DNA of 64,000 nucleotides from CAYRGG01 sp964423745 (lineage in GTDB: Bacteria; Pseudomonadota; Gammaproteobacteria; Competibacterales; Competibacteraceae). Positions within the stretch are counted from its first letter, which is position 1. Each line of letters opens with the position of its first letter. Below the pieces are notes generated by a model that saw only the letters and a program-made list of their open reading frames with translations, had not been told where the DNA came from and made no database searches. Shown here in pieces: positions 17,026-25,485 of the stretch. The stretch lies in assembly GCA_964423745.1 (NCBI GenBank), contig CAYRGG010000002.1, positions 62,001-126,000 on the forward strand, in the 5' to 3' direction. The position numbers and the translations under genes were made by a program.

Positions 17026-17214
17026 ATGAAAAAACTCATGGAATCGAAAATCTTTGTCTTAACCAGTGTCATCGGCATAAGCACTGTTATTTTATTTTTG
17101 GCAGGATTGATTTTTTTTGCGGTTCACTCTGGAGCTACTTTCCTGTTAACGCCCTTGACGGTGGTCATCGTCGCAGAACTCACCACAGCGACCACGAAAC
17201 TGATTAAGGGTTAG
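17026..17214 (+). CDS. Small membrane protein, hypothetical
   Basis: This 62-residue protein has two hydrophobic segments (about 8-33 and 38-55: FVLTSVIGISTVILFLAGLI and FLLTPLTVVIVAELTTATT). The start has TTAGGAAAAACTAA upstream, a fair ribosome-binding site. No family was recognised. Its stop overlaps the stop of the convergent yheT gene by four bases, which suggests the reading frame is real. Confidence 0.5.
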   Translation: MKKLMESKIFVLTSVIGISTVILFLAGLIFFAVHSGATFLLTPLTVVIVAELTTATTKLIKG

Positions 17215-18218
17215 TTAATAGTAAAGGCGACAGGCATATGCCTGCACAGCCAATGAGGGACAGCTTCCTCAAGCCAAAACCTGGGCTGTCTTAACGTCCC
17301 GTCAATGAAACCCACATGTCCCCCTGTGTTGAACAGATAGTATTCAATGTGTGGACTCAGCTCCCGGTCAGTGGGTATAACACGGTGGTCCATAAAGGGA
17401 TCGTCAGCGGAATGGATCACCAGTGTCGGGCAGTCGATCTGTTTGAGAAGCGGTAGGGCGCTACACTGATTGTAGTAGTCAGCAGCATCCTTAAAACCAT
17501 GGGCTAGGGCTGTATAACCATTGTCAAAATCAACAAAGGTATTCCAACTATTTACCTGTTTGGGGTTGAGAGGCGCATCCTTATGTTGGAGAAGTTTTTT
17601 GATTAGATTGCGCTTCATGTGGCGTAGCAAATACCATTGATAAAATTTAGAAAATCCCTGGTTGATGCGTTCCGAACAGGCGGCTAGTTGAAAAGGTGCC
17701 GAGACGATGACGCTGGCCACCAACGGGTGATGCTTAACTTTCACCAAATAGTTAGCTAGCATATTGCCTCCTAGGGAGTAACCCACTGCTGCTAATGGTG
17801 ACGATGGAAAGGTTTTATGGCAGTATGCAATAGCTTCAGCAGCATCCTGGTACGCACCGCTGTGATAGCCATGCCACTGCCGATTAACGCGACCGCTACA
17901 ACCACGAAAGTGTACGACACAGGTTGCCCATCCTTTAGCGGCTAACGCTTGTTGCATCCCAACGGCGTAAGGGCTTTCGACACTACCCTCGAGGCCATGA
18001 AAAATAAGTATCAAGGGTTGCTGGGGTTGCGGCGTTAGTTTAGGAAACCAAGCGAGATCGATAAAATCGCCATCCGAGAGAATCAATTCCTGCCAATGCC
18101 AAGCAAGCTTGGTCCGTCGGCGCAGTAGGATTGGCAAGAGGGTTTGTAAGTGCGGATTGCGGCTCCACCAAGGTGGATAAAATGCGGGTAATGCTGATCG
18201 TTGTAAGTTTTCTAGCAT
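17211..18218 (-). CDS. yheT: YheT-like alpha/beta hydrolase
   Basis: This 335-residue hydrolase belongs to the YheT/EMB8 (ABHD1-3) family. Typical elements are the N-terminal WWSRNPHLQTLLP, the oxyanion region IFHGLEGS (about 72-79), the nucleophile elbow GYSLGGNM (Ser about 145), the acid HSADDPFMDH (about 270) and the terminal His in GGHVGFIDG (about 298). The family hydrolyses esters, but the physiological substrate of bacterial YheT is not known. It is followed 38 bases upstream on the same strand by fbp, so the two may be cotranscribed. Confidence 0.9.
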   Translation of the reverse strand: MLENLQRSALPAFYPPWWSRNPHLQTLLPILLRRRTKLAWHWQELILSDGDFIDLAWFPKLTPQPQQPLILIFHGLEGSVESPYAVGMQQALAAKGWATCVVHFRGCSGRVNRQWHGYHSGAYQDAAEAIAYCHKTFPSSPLAAVGYSLGGNMLANYLVKVKHHPLVASVIVSAPFQLAACSERINQGFSKFYQWYLLRHMKRNLIKKLLQHKDAPLNPKQVNSWNTFVDFDNGYTALAHGFKDAADYYNQCSALPLLKQIDCPTLVIHSADDPFMDHRVIPTDRELSPHIEYYLFNTGGHVGFIDGTLRQPRFWLEEAVPHWLCRHMPVAFTIN

Positions 18219-18256
18219 GATCCGTTGAGTTCAGCCACTATCCGTTAACCCTGTGT

Positions 18257-19252
18257 TTAATCCTCCTGCACAAACCGCATGGCATCCTCCACCATAGTGC
18301 TAGAGCCTACAAATAAGGGTGTGCGTTGATGTAGCTGGGAAGGTTCTATAGCAAGAATGCGTTGCCAGCCATCGGTGGCTGATCCACTGGCTTGCTCCGC
18401 CAGGAATGCTATCGGATTGCACTCATACAATAAACGCAACTTTCCCTGGGGATGTTGAGCAGTTGGCGGGTAGATGTAGATGCCTCCCTTGAGTAAGTTG
18501 CGATGAAAATCCGATACCAAAGAGCCGATGTAACGGGCTGTATAGGGCCGACCCCCATCTTTATCCAACGACTGACAATATTGAAGGTATTTTTTTACCC
18601 CCTCCGGAAATTTCAAGTAATGCCCCTCATTAATGGAGTAAATCTTGCCGGTTTTGGGGGTCATCACACTGCGATGGGACAGCGCAAATACCCCCAACGA
18701 GGGGTCATAGGTAAAACCATGCACGCCAGCGCCAGTGGAGTAAACCAGCATGGTGGATGAACCGTAGATCACATACCCGGCAGCTACCTGCTGATGCCCC
18801 GGCTGTAAAAAATCCGACAGCGCAACGGGTCCCCCCCGGGGTGAGAGACGTTTATAGATGGAAAAAATAGAGCCGATAGACACATTCACATCGATATTTG
18901 AGGAACCATCCAAGGGGTCAGTCAGCACGACATATTTGGCGTTGCGGTTTTGCTCCTCTTCAAATACCACATAGTTTTCCTCCTCCTCTGAGGCCATGCC
19001 GCAGACTTCTCCCCGGGCTTTGAGGGCAGCTTTAAACTTTTCGTTGGCGTACACATCGAGTTTTTGTTGGCGCTCACCGTGCCGGTTCTCGCTGCCCACA
19101 TCGCCGACAATATCCACCAACCCCGCTTTATTGACTTCCCGATTAACCACCTGAGCCGCTAATGTAATAGATCCAAGCAGTTGGGTAAGCTCCCCGGTGG
19201 CTTCAGGGAAATCTGCTTGCTGCTGGACTATGAACTCGCCTAGGGTGATCAT
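18257..19252 (-). CDS. fbp: Fructose-1,6-bisphosphatase class 1
   Basis: This 331-residue enzyme hydrolyses fructose 1,6-bisphosphate to fructose 6-phosphate, for gluconeogenesis or, in autotrophs, the Calvin cycle. The class I signature is complete: metal-binding SEEEE (about 89), LTDPLDGSSNIDVNVSIG (about 112-129), and the C-terminal substrate segments YTARYIGSLVSDFHR and GKLRLLYECNPIAFL. I chose the ATG at 19252, which has GGAGG at ideal spacing; a TTG 12 bases upstream is the alternative. Length equals the family norm. Confidence 0.95.
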   Translation of the reverse strand: MITLGEFIVQQQADFPEATGELTQLLGSITLAAQVVNREVNKAGLVDIVGDVGSENRHGERQQKLDVYANEKFKAALKARGEVCGMASEEEENYVVFEEEQNRNAKYVVLTDPLDGSSNIDVNVSIGSIFSIYKRLSPRGGPVALSDFLQPGHQQVAAGYVIYGSSTMLVYSTGAGVHGFTYDPSLGVFALSHRSVMTPKTGKIYSINEGHYLKFPEGVKKYLQYCQSLDKDGGRPYTARYIGSLVSDFHRNLLKGGIYIYPPTAQHPQGKLRLLYECNPIAFLAEQASGSATDGWQRILAIEPSQLHQRTPLFVGSSTMVEDAMRFVQED

Positions 19253-19347
19253 TTCTGCCTCCAACTAAAGTGGTTGCTTTAATGAAGGATAGGCTCTATT
19301 GGCAGAGATTGCTGATGAATTACATGAAGGGACAGTTGTGGAATTGG

Positions 19348-19827
19348 TTAAATGTCAATCTGCCTAGGAAAATCGGGCATCAACTGAGAGTCAGCCAACT
19401 CGCCGGAACGATTATAAATACTGATTTCTCCCTCTAGGGAGCACAACCAGACTTCAATGGCTCCTGCGTTAAAATAAAGTTCTTTTTTTCCCAACATTTC
19501 TTGTTTGCTATTACTGGCGGAAATAACTTCGATGCATAACTCTGGTGCGATGGAGTAGGCAATTTCCTGCTTAACTTGCTGGTAACGTTCGGGAGAGATC
19601 CAGGCAACATCGGCAACTTTGACGTTATCGGTGGTTTGGATGGCGCATTCGGGAATGATTTCGCCATGGTCACCTAGCCGTTTGAAAAGTTCACGTTGAA
19701 TCCGACCTTGTAAGACTGAATGAATATTCTTGGCCGGACTCATAATCAGCTGACCCCAATGGTTTAACTCCATCTTGAAAGGTAAATCTTGAAGTTGAGG
19801 ATCTTCGCAAACGTCTTGCCAACGCAT
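19348..19827 (-). CDS. Uma2-family (DUF820) endonuclease-like protein
   Basis: This 159-residue protein matches the PD-(D/E)xK-like Uma2 family. It has ELNHWGQLIMSP, then VKVADVAWISPERYQ (catalytic Asp, about residue 88) and PELCIEVISASNSKQEMLGKK (Glu-x-Val-Ser-x-S-N-x-x-x-E/K, about 110-130), ending in AGAIEVWLCSLEGEI. The catalytic Asp, Glu and Lys positions appear intact. Uma2 genes are abundant in cyanobacteria and environmental proteobacteria. Their function is unproven, though many sit near mobile or toxin-antitoxin genes, as here. It stands alone downstream of fbp's promoter side. Confidence 0.85.
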   Translation of the reverse strand: MRWQDVCEDPQLQDLPFKMELNHWGQLIMSPAKNIHSVLQGRIQRELFKRLGDHGEIIPECAIQTTDNVKVADVAWISPERYQQVKQEIAYSIAPELCIEVISASNSKQEMLGKKELYFNAGAIEVWLCSLEGEISIYNRSGELADSQLMPDFPRQIDI

Positions 19828-20048
19828 CGTAGTAAAGTCACTTGAGAAACTAAGATAGTTTGATTGCCGTAGTATAAATGCGAAAACTTACCTATGGCCA
19901 GTCTTCCATCATTAACTTGTGCAGGGTTCTTTTATCCTCACGGAAGGGGCTAGTGCGGCGCCGCTTGCTGCATTAATGGAAGAGAAAAAGACACTGCGTG
20001 GAAAACGCACCGCATTAAGTCTATATTATTGTTTTAAAATGTATAATC

Positions 20049-20375
20049 CTAGTGTGCTTGTTGTATCTGCTCAACAAGAGCCCGGCGTGCAGTTTCCAAA
20101 GGCATCTTTTTTGACAACTTCCGGCGTAGTTTTTCGCTGGATAAGTTTGGGTTATCAACCAACTCTTTGAATGTTTGAAATATATCGCCTTCAAGGGCAA
20201 AATAAGTTTGATCTAGCAATACGTTCTCGGCTTTTCTACAGGTAGTTTCAAGCATAAAGTCAGAGCGATTTTTACCTAAGGCTTCAGCGGCTTGATCGAT
20301 AAGATCGCGCTGTTTTGATTGGGCACGGATGCTGATTGTTACCTCTCGTTTTCTGGAAGTATGGTCAGTCTGCAC
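20049..20375 (-). CDS. DUF1778 (TacA-type) antitoxin, toxin partner absent
   Basis: This 108-residue protein has an N-terminal ribbon-helix-helix DNA-binding segment (REVTISIRAQSKQRDLIDQAAEALGKNRSDFMLETTCRKAENVLLD), the hallmark of DUF1778/TacA antitoxins. The C-terminal part binds a GNAT acetyltransferase toxin in characterised systems. Here the usual toxin gene, which should follow on the minus strand (below 20049), is missing: the 221 bases to the Uma2 gene show no GNAT-like frame. The protein also has a longer C-terminal tail than usual. It starts at GTG. It may be an orphan antitoxin or a simple repressor. Confidence 0.8.
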   Translation of the reverse strand: MQTDHTSRKREVTISIRAQSKQRDLIDQAAEALGKNRSDFMLETTCRKAENVLLDQTYFALEGDIFQTFKELVDNPNLSSEKLRRKLSKKMPLETARRALVEQIQQAH

Positions 20376-20395
20376 AGATTGTCTCCAAATATATC

Positions 20396-20421
20396 AATAC
20401 AACAACAATATGAATTGTATT
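20396..20421. promoter_or_regulatory. Candidate operator of the DUF1778 antitoxin
   Basis: AATACAA (20396-20402) and TTGTATT (20415-20421) form a 7-bp inverted repeat 20 bases upstream of the antitoxin start. Ribbon-helix-helix antitoxins bind such short palindromes in their own promoters. The role is inferred from symmetry and position. Confidence 0.35.
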
Positions 20422-20501
20422 TCTATCGTATTACATCTGCAAGGAAGACATGTTAGGCAGATCATCGTAGGCTTATCCGCAACCTTGTTGTGAACAGCAC
20501 G

Positions 20502-23500
20502 CTAGTTTTGCATTTTCCCCCAGCGAGTTTCCAAGCGTTTAACAGAAACCGGCATTGCCGTTTTAAGTTCTTGGGCAAACAAAGAAATGCGCAGTTCTTC
20601 TAATAGCCATCGGAACGTTTCTAACTCAGGGTCATAGACGTCTTGTTCGGCGTTAACTGCAACCCGCCGTTTATAATTTTCCCACAACTGAGCAATTTCA
20701 CCTCGACGTTGACGATCTCTATCCGGAGCCTGCTTTAGCTTTTGCAGACGCGCCTCAATGCCTTTGAGGTAGCGGGGTAAATGGGCAAGCTGTTCATAGG
20801 GTGTGCGGGCTATAAAACCTTTGTAGATAAGGCTATCCAGTTGTTCGTGAATATCTCTAACGGCTTCTTGCCACCCCAGGGGGATGTCGCCACTGAGAAG
20901 TTTACGCACTTGGTGGTAGGCTTCCAATATCTGTCCGACCGTTTCGGAAAGTTCGTTAGCCACCGTTAACAGGCGTTTTTGGCCCTGTTCAAAACAGGTG
21001 GCAAACGCGGTTTGGTCGCGGGGTAAAGGATCATCGCCCAGGAAAGCCCGCGCCACGATGGCGTTGATAAGATCGTCCCGCAGTTCATCGTGGGTCCCAA
21101 GGGTGACGAAATGTAGACCCATGGTTTGTAAACCCGGCAGATTCCGTTTGAGATATTTGATTTTATCTCTTAGCTGTAGGGTAATTAGTCGTTGCAAACC
21201 CACACGCAACGCTATTGCCGCTCGCTCGGGGGAGTCCAGCAAACGCAGGGCCACCGTCCCGTCTTGTTGTGCAACTAGGGCTGGATATCCCTTTAATTTA
21301 ATCCCGTTACTGGTAAATTCCACTTCCTCCGGGAGCGGCCCAAAATCCCAATCTCGTATATTGTCCCGTTCAAAGGTGAGGGGAGGCAGATCTGCAAAAC
21401 TGCCTTGCGCCTGATCCTTTAAACGATCTTTGATGGCGTTGAGATCGCGCCCTACAGCCGCCACCTTACCATCCGCGTCGATGACTCGAAGACGCATTCT
21501 CAGGTGGTCTGGGACGTTTGCCGGTTTCCAGGCATCGGCAGGAATGTCTACCCCGGTGGTTTTGAGAAGTTGGGCGGTCATGGCTTCCGTCAAAGGGTTA
21601 GGACCAGGCTTTAAGGTGTCCATCAACACCTCGACAAAATTTGGTACCGGTACAAAATGCCGTCGCAGAGATTTGGGAAGGGATTTTAAAAGCGCGGCTA
21701 AACGTTGATTCAGCAAACCTGGCACTAGCCATTCTAGTTGATGCACAGGTAACTGGTTCAAGGCGGCCAAGGGTACTGTTACCGTGACACCGTCGTCGGG
21801 TTCTCCTGGTTCAAAGCGATACGTTAACGGTAACTCCATTCCATTGACGGATAGATAATCCGGAAATTGGTGTTCAGTGGCCGGAGCGCTCTCCTGGGCT
21901 AGCAGCGCTTCTTGGCTAAAAAAAAGTAAATAAGGGTTAGTTTTCTCGGCCTGGGCTCGCCATTTCTCGAAATGAGCCCCACTGTAAATACCGGCAGGAA
22001 TGCGTTCATCATAAAAAGCAAAGCGGGCTGCTTCGTCCACGAGAAGGTCGCGACGGCGGATTTTAGCTTCCATATCTTCCAGCGTTTCGATAAGCGCTCG
22101 ATTATGTTTAAAGAAGGGCGCTTTGCAGTCGTATTCCTGTTGCACCAAGGCGTGCTGAATAAAGATCTCTCGCGACACCACAGGATCAATACGGCCGTAG
22201 TTTACTTTGCGTCCGCTGACGATGGGCAAACCATAGAGGGTTACCCGCTCTGTAGCCGCCACCTGGGCCGGGCGTTTTTCCCAATGAGGTTCGGAATAGC
22301 TGCGCTTTACCAAATGTCCGGCTAATCGTTCCGTCCAGGTTGGGTCGATTTTTGCCAAGGTGCGGGCATAGACTTTACTGGTTTCCACCAGTTCAGCGGC
22401 CATCACCCATTTCGGGCCTTTTTTGAATAGTCCCGAGCCAGGGAATAGATAAAACTTGCGGTTGCGCGCCCCTAACCAGGATTGTAAACCCTCTTGACGC
22501 ATACCTATATGCCCCAACAAACCGGTCAACAAAGCCCGGTGGAGCGATGCATAGTCAGCCGGTTCCCAGTTAAGCCGCATATCCATCTCCGTGGCTCGGC
22601 CTAGCAGCTCTTGATACAAGTCATGCCATTCGCGCATTCGCACATAGGATAAAAAGTCTTCCCGACAGCGTTTACGGAGCTTGCTTTGAGATAAATGACG
22701 AGCTTCTTGATGATAGTAGTGCCAGAGATTGACCAGGGTTTGAAAATCCGACCGCTCATCGCGGAAGCGTCGGTGTTTTTCATCGGCTGCCTGTTGTTGG
22801 TCGAGGGGTCGTTCCCGAGGGTCTTGAATGGCCAATGCGCTGGCAATAATCAGGGTTTCCGCGAGACACCCTTCGTTACGAGCGGCCAATATCATACGCC
22901 CCAATTGCGGGTCGATGGGGAGGCGGGCCAGTTGTTGACCAAGAGCCGTTACCTGGCGTTTGGTGTCGACGGCGCCTAATTCAAAAAGCAGTTTAAAACC
23001 GTCGGTGATAAGCCGGGGGTTGGGTGGATCTACAAAGGGAAAATGCTCAATCTCGCCCAGTTTCAAAACGCGCATTTGGAGAATCACTGCGGCCAAATTG
23101 GTGCGCAGTATCTCGGGTTCTGTAAAGGCAGGACGACTTTGAAAATCGGTTTCCCCGTAGAGACGAATACATACGCCGGCGCTGACCCGGCCACAACGTC
23201 CTGCCCGTTGGTTAGCGCTGGCTTGGGAAATGGGCTCAATGGGAAGACGCTGGATTTTGCTGCGGTGGCTGTACCGGCTGATACGCGCCATACCCGGATC
23301 GACCACATAGCGAATACCCGGCACCGTCAGAGAGGTTTCAGCCACGTTAGTGGCGAGTACAATGCGGCGTTTGCTGTGGGGTTGGAAAACCCGGTTTTGC
23401 TCCGCTGCGGATAGGCGGCCATAAAGGGGCAAAACTTCCGTATCGGGAAGACGATGTTTGCGGAGGTTTTCCGCCGTTTCCCGAATCTCCCGTTCACCGC

Positions 23501-24386
23501 TTAAAAAAATCAAAGTATCGCCGCTATCTAGCCCAGTTACCTCATCCACCGCATCGACAATGGCTTTTTGCAGGTCTTGATCCCGTTCATCCTCGTCTTC
23601 GGCAATCAAAGGGCGATAACGAGTGTCTACGGGATATGTGCGACCGGAGACTTCAATAATGGGGGCATTGTCAAAATGCCGGGAGAAGCGTTCTGGATCG
23701 ATGGTGGCTGAAGTGATGATTAGCTTAAGGTCAGGACGCTTTGGCAACAGTTGATGCAAATAACCTAGTAAAAAATCGATATTAAGACTGCGTTCATGGG
23801 CTTCATCGAGAATAATCACTTCATACTGATCGAGGTAGCGATCGCTTTGGGTTTCTGCCAATAGAATACCGTCGGTCATCAGTTTTACGACGGTGTTCGA
23901 TCCCAAGTGGTCACTAAAGCGCACCTTGTAGCCGACCGTAGACCCCACTTCGCTGTCGAGTTCTTGGGCAATGCGCGCCGCTACACTGCGTGCGGCGATG
24001 CGTCTAGGCTGGGTGTGGCCGATAAATCCTGCACCGCCCAAGCCCAAAGATAGGCAGATTTTTGGCAATTGCGTCGTTTTGCCCGAACCTGTTTCACCAC
24101 AAATTACGACAACTTGATGGGTTTTAATCGCAGTAGCGATCTCATCGCGGCGCTGGTTGATGGGTAAATCATCGTTAAAGCTGGGTGTTGGCAGTGCCGC
24201 GCGACGCTGTTCCTGACGCGCCAGGGAGTGCTCTAGGTCTGCGTGGAGTTTTGTTAAACCCTGATCGATGGGTTTGCCGTCTCGTAAGCGTCGCTTAAGA
24301 CCTTGTAAGCGTCGTCGGAATTGACCGCGGTCTTGGGAAAGGCACTGATTTAAGCGCGAGCTGAGGGCGTTAAGGTTGTCCTGCAC
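20502..24386 (-). CDS. hrpA: ATP-dependent RNA helicase HrpA
   Basis: This 1294-residue DEAH-box helicase is full length (E. coli HrpA is 1300). Walker A GETGSGKTT lies near residue 94, followed by QPRRIAARSVA, the DEAH motif LDEAHERS (about 190), SATID and the motif VI segment QRAGRCGR (about 390). The helicase-associated and HrpA-specific C-terminal domain (DUF3418) fills the second half. It remodels RNA and rescues stalled or colliding ribosomes in E. coli. It reads alone, with no obvious operon partner. Confidence 0.96.
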   Translation of the reverse strand: MQDNLNALSSRLNQCLSQDRGQFRRRLQGLKRRLRDGKPIDQGLTKLHADLEHSLARQEQRRAALPTPSFNDDLPINQRRDEIATAIKTHQVVVICGETGSGKTTQLPKICLSLGLGGAGFIGHTQPRRIAARSVAARIAQELDSEVGSTVGYKVRFSDHLGSNTVVKLMTDGILLAETQSDRYLDQYEVIILDEAHERSLNIDFLLGYLHQLLPKRPDLKLIITSATIDPERFSRHFDNAPIIEVSGRTYPVDTRYRPLIAEDEDERDQDLQKAIVDAVDEVTGLDSGDTLIFLSGEREIRETAENLRKHRLPDTEVLPLYGRLSAAEQNRVFQPHSKRRIVLATNVAETSLTVPGIRYVVDPGMARISRYSHRSKIQRLPIEPISQASANQRAGRCGRVSAGVCIRLYGETDFQSRPAFTEPEILRTNLAAVILQMRVLKLGEIEHFPFVDPPNPRLITDGFKLLFELGAVDTKRQVTALGQQLARLPIDPQLGRMILAARNEGCLAETLIIASALAIQDPRERPLDQQQAADEKHRRFRDERSDFQTLVNLWHYYHQEARHLSQSKLRKRCREDFLSYVRMREWHDLYQELLGRATEMDMRLNWEPADYASLHRALLTGLLGHIGMRQEGLQSWLGARNRKFYLFPGSGLFKKGPKWVMAAELVETSKVYARTLAKIDPTWTERLAGHLVKRSYSEPHWEKRPAQVAATERVTLYGLPIVSGRKVNYGRIDPVVSREIFIQHALVQQEYDCKAPFFKHNRALIETLEDMEAKIRRRDLLVDEAARFAFYDERIPAGIYSGAHFEKWRAQAEKTNPYLLFFSQEALLAQESAPATEHQFPDYLSVNGMELPLTYRFEPGEPDDGVTVTVPLAALNQLPVHQLEWLVPGLLNQRLAALLKSLPKSLRRHFVPVPNFVEVLMDTLKPGPNPLTEAMTAQLLKTTGVDIPADAWKPANVPDHLRMRLRVIDADGKVAAVGRDLNAIKDRLKDQAQGSFADLPPLTFERDNIRDWDFGPLPEEVEFTSNGIKLKGYPALVAQQDGTVALRLLDSPERAAIALRVGLQRLITLQLRDKIKYLKRNLPGLQTMGLHFVTLGTHDELRDDLINAIVARAFLGDDPLPRDQTAFATCFEQGQKRLLTVANELSETVGQILEAYHQVRKLLSGDIPLGWQEAVRDIHEQLDSLIYKGFIARTPYEQLAHLPRYLKGIEARLQKLKQAPDRDRQRRGEIAQLWENYKRRVAVNAEQDVYDPELETFRWLLEELRISLFAQELKTAMPVSVKRLETRWGKMQN

Positions 24387-24561
24387 GATGGGATGATTTC
24401 GCGAAGCCGAATGTTACGAGGAAGGCCATACTAAGGGTTATCAGTTGCATGCCCTTGATAAAGAATAGGGTTTGCTTGCTACAAAGGGTTGAACTATTGG
24501 TAATTATAAACAGAACAGGTTGATAAGTTGATGGGCTTCCTTGCCGTTGTAAACACATATT

Positions 24562-24984
24562 TTACGCGATGCCTACCACACGGAGGTCGAAAACCACTGT
24601 TTTGCCAGCGAGAGGATGATTATAGTCAATAACAATCTGTTCATCCTGAATGTCGTGAACACGAACATTGAGGGTATTGCCATTAGCGTCTTGGGTCGTC
24701 AGTATAGTATCCACCTTACGTGCTTCTTCGGGGATCGTATCTGGCTTTACTGAAACAAAAGCCTCGGGATTGACAGAACCAAAAGCGTCATCTGGGGTTA
24801 ATGTAATTTGTTTCGTATCGTCCACCTGAAGACCGTTGAGGGCTTGTTCCAGGGCAGGCAATAGTTCGTTTTGGCCATGTTTATAGGTAAGCGGCTCTTG
24901 ATCAGTATTACTTAAATACACGGTGCCATCTTGCAGGGTAATAGAAAATTTAAGCGCAACTTGTTTACCTTCTTCAACTACCAT
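24562..24984 (-). CDS. FKBP-type peptidyl-prolyl cis-trans isomerase, SlyD/FkpB-like
   Basis: This 140-residue protein has the SlyD-like arrangement: N-terminal FKBP strand (KQVALKFSITLQDGTVYLSN), the insert-in-flap domain (about 70-120, PDDAFGSVNPEAFVSVKPDTI to LNVRVHDIQDEQIVIDYNHPLAG) and the final strand KTVVFDLRVVGI. It lacks the His/Cys-rich metal-binding tail of E. coli SlyD, so it is a short FKBP of the SlpA/FkpB type, acting as foldase and chaperone in the cytoplasm. It lies 175 bases upstream of hrpA on the same strand. Confidence 0.88.
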   Translation of the reverse strand: MVVEEGKQVALKFSITLQDGTVYLSNTDQEPLTYKHGQNELLPALEQALNGLQVDDTKQITLTPDDAFGSVNPEAFVSVKPDTIPEEARKVDTILTTQDANGNTLNVRVHDIQDEQIVIDYNHPLAGKTVVFDLRVVGIA

Positions 24985-25485
24985 AGTGTGGATTTCCTCG
25001 CCGTAAAGATGAATGGTTAGACTAGGATTGGTTTACAGGCGTAATAAAAAAACGAAGCGATTATTTAAGTTAACAGTCAGCTTATCTTGACTGAGATTGT
25101 CAGGATCTGATGCCAGACCTAAAACTTATGAGATTGCATTTTTGACTAAAACGTTCAAAAAACTGCAAAACGACTGAGTTATGGTGATAAAACTCAGGAT
25201 TTATTTGGGGTAACAAAAATTTAGGAAGAAAATAATACGAATACAATCAATAAATTTTATAGCATGTTCTTTGTTTAATTGCCACCCCAAACCCTACATA
25301 ATCAAGTGAGTTCCTAGGATAATCTCACCTGTCCGTAAAAAGTAGGTGGATTTACCACGATTGCTTTGCAAGCTAAATCAACGCTTGTTAAATATCAACA
25401 GGATTGCGGCAAAGCAATGCTAGGGACAGCTTTCGGATTGCCGTATAATAAATAGTTTGCTTCTTTAACCAATGGATTTTGCTAC
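24985..25485. other. 501-base gene-free region upstream of typA
   Basis: No coding frame with a ribosome-binding site or family similarity is visible here on either strand. It must hold divergent promoters for the FKBP gene (left) and typA (right). A good -10 box, TATAAT, lies at 25444-25449, 36 bases before the typA start. A matching -35 is weak (GGGACA, 15-base spacing). Most of the stretch is AT-rich. Confidence 0.5.

Noticed and set aside
19919..20170. 83-codon plus-strand frame opposite the end of the DUF1778 gene, considered as a missing toxin
   Set aside because: It has no GNAT motif, lies antisense to the antitoxin gene and lacks a ribosome-binding site.
24370..24558. 62-codon minus-strand frame between the FKBP gene and hrpA
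   Set aside because: It overlaps the hrpA start, has low-complexity Ser/Thr/Leu text and no ribosome-binding site; it is most likely chance.
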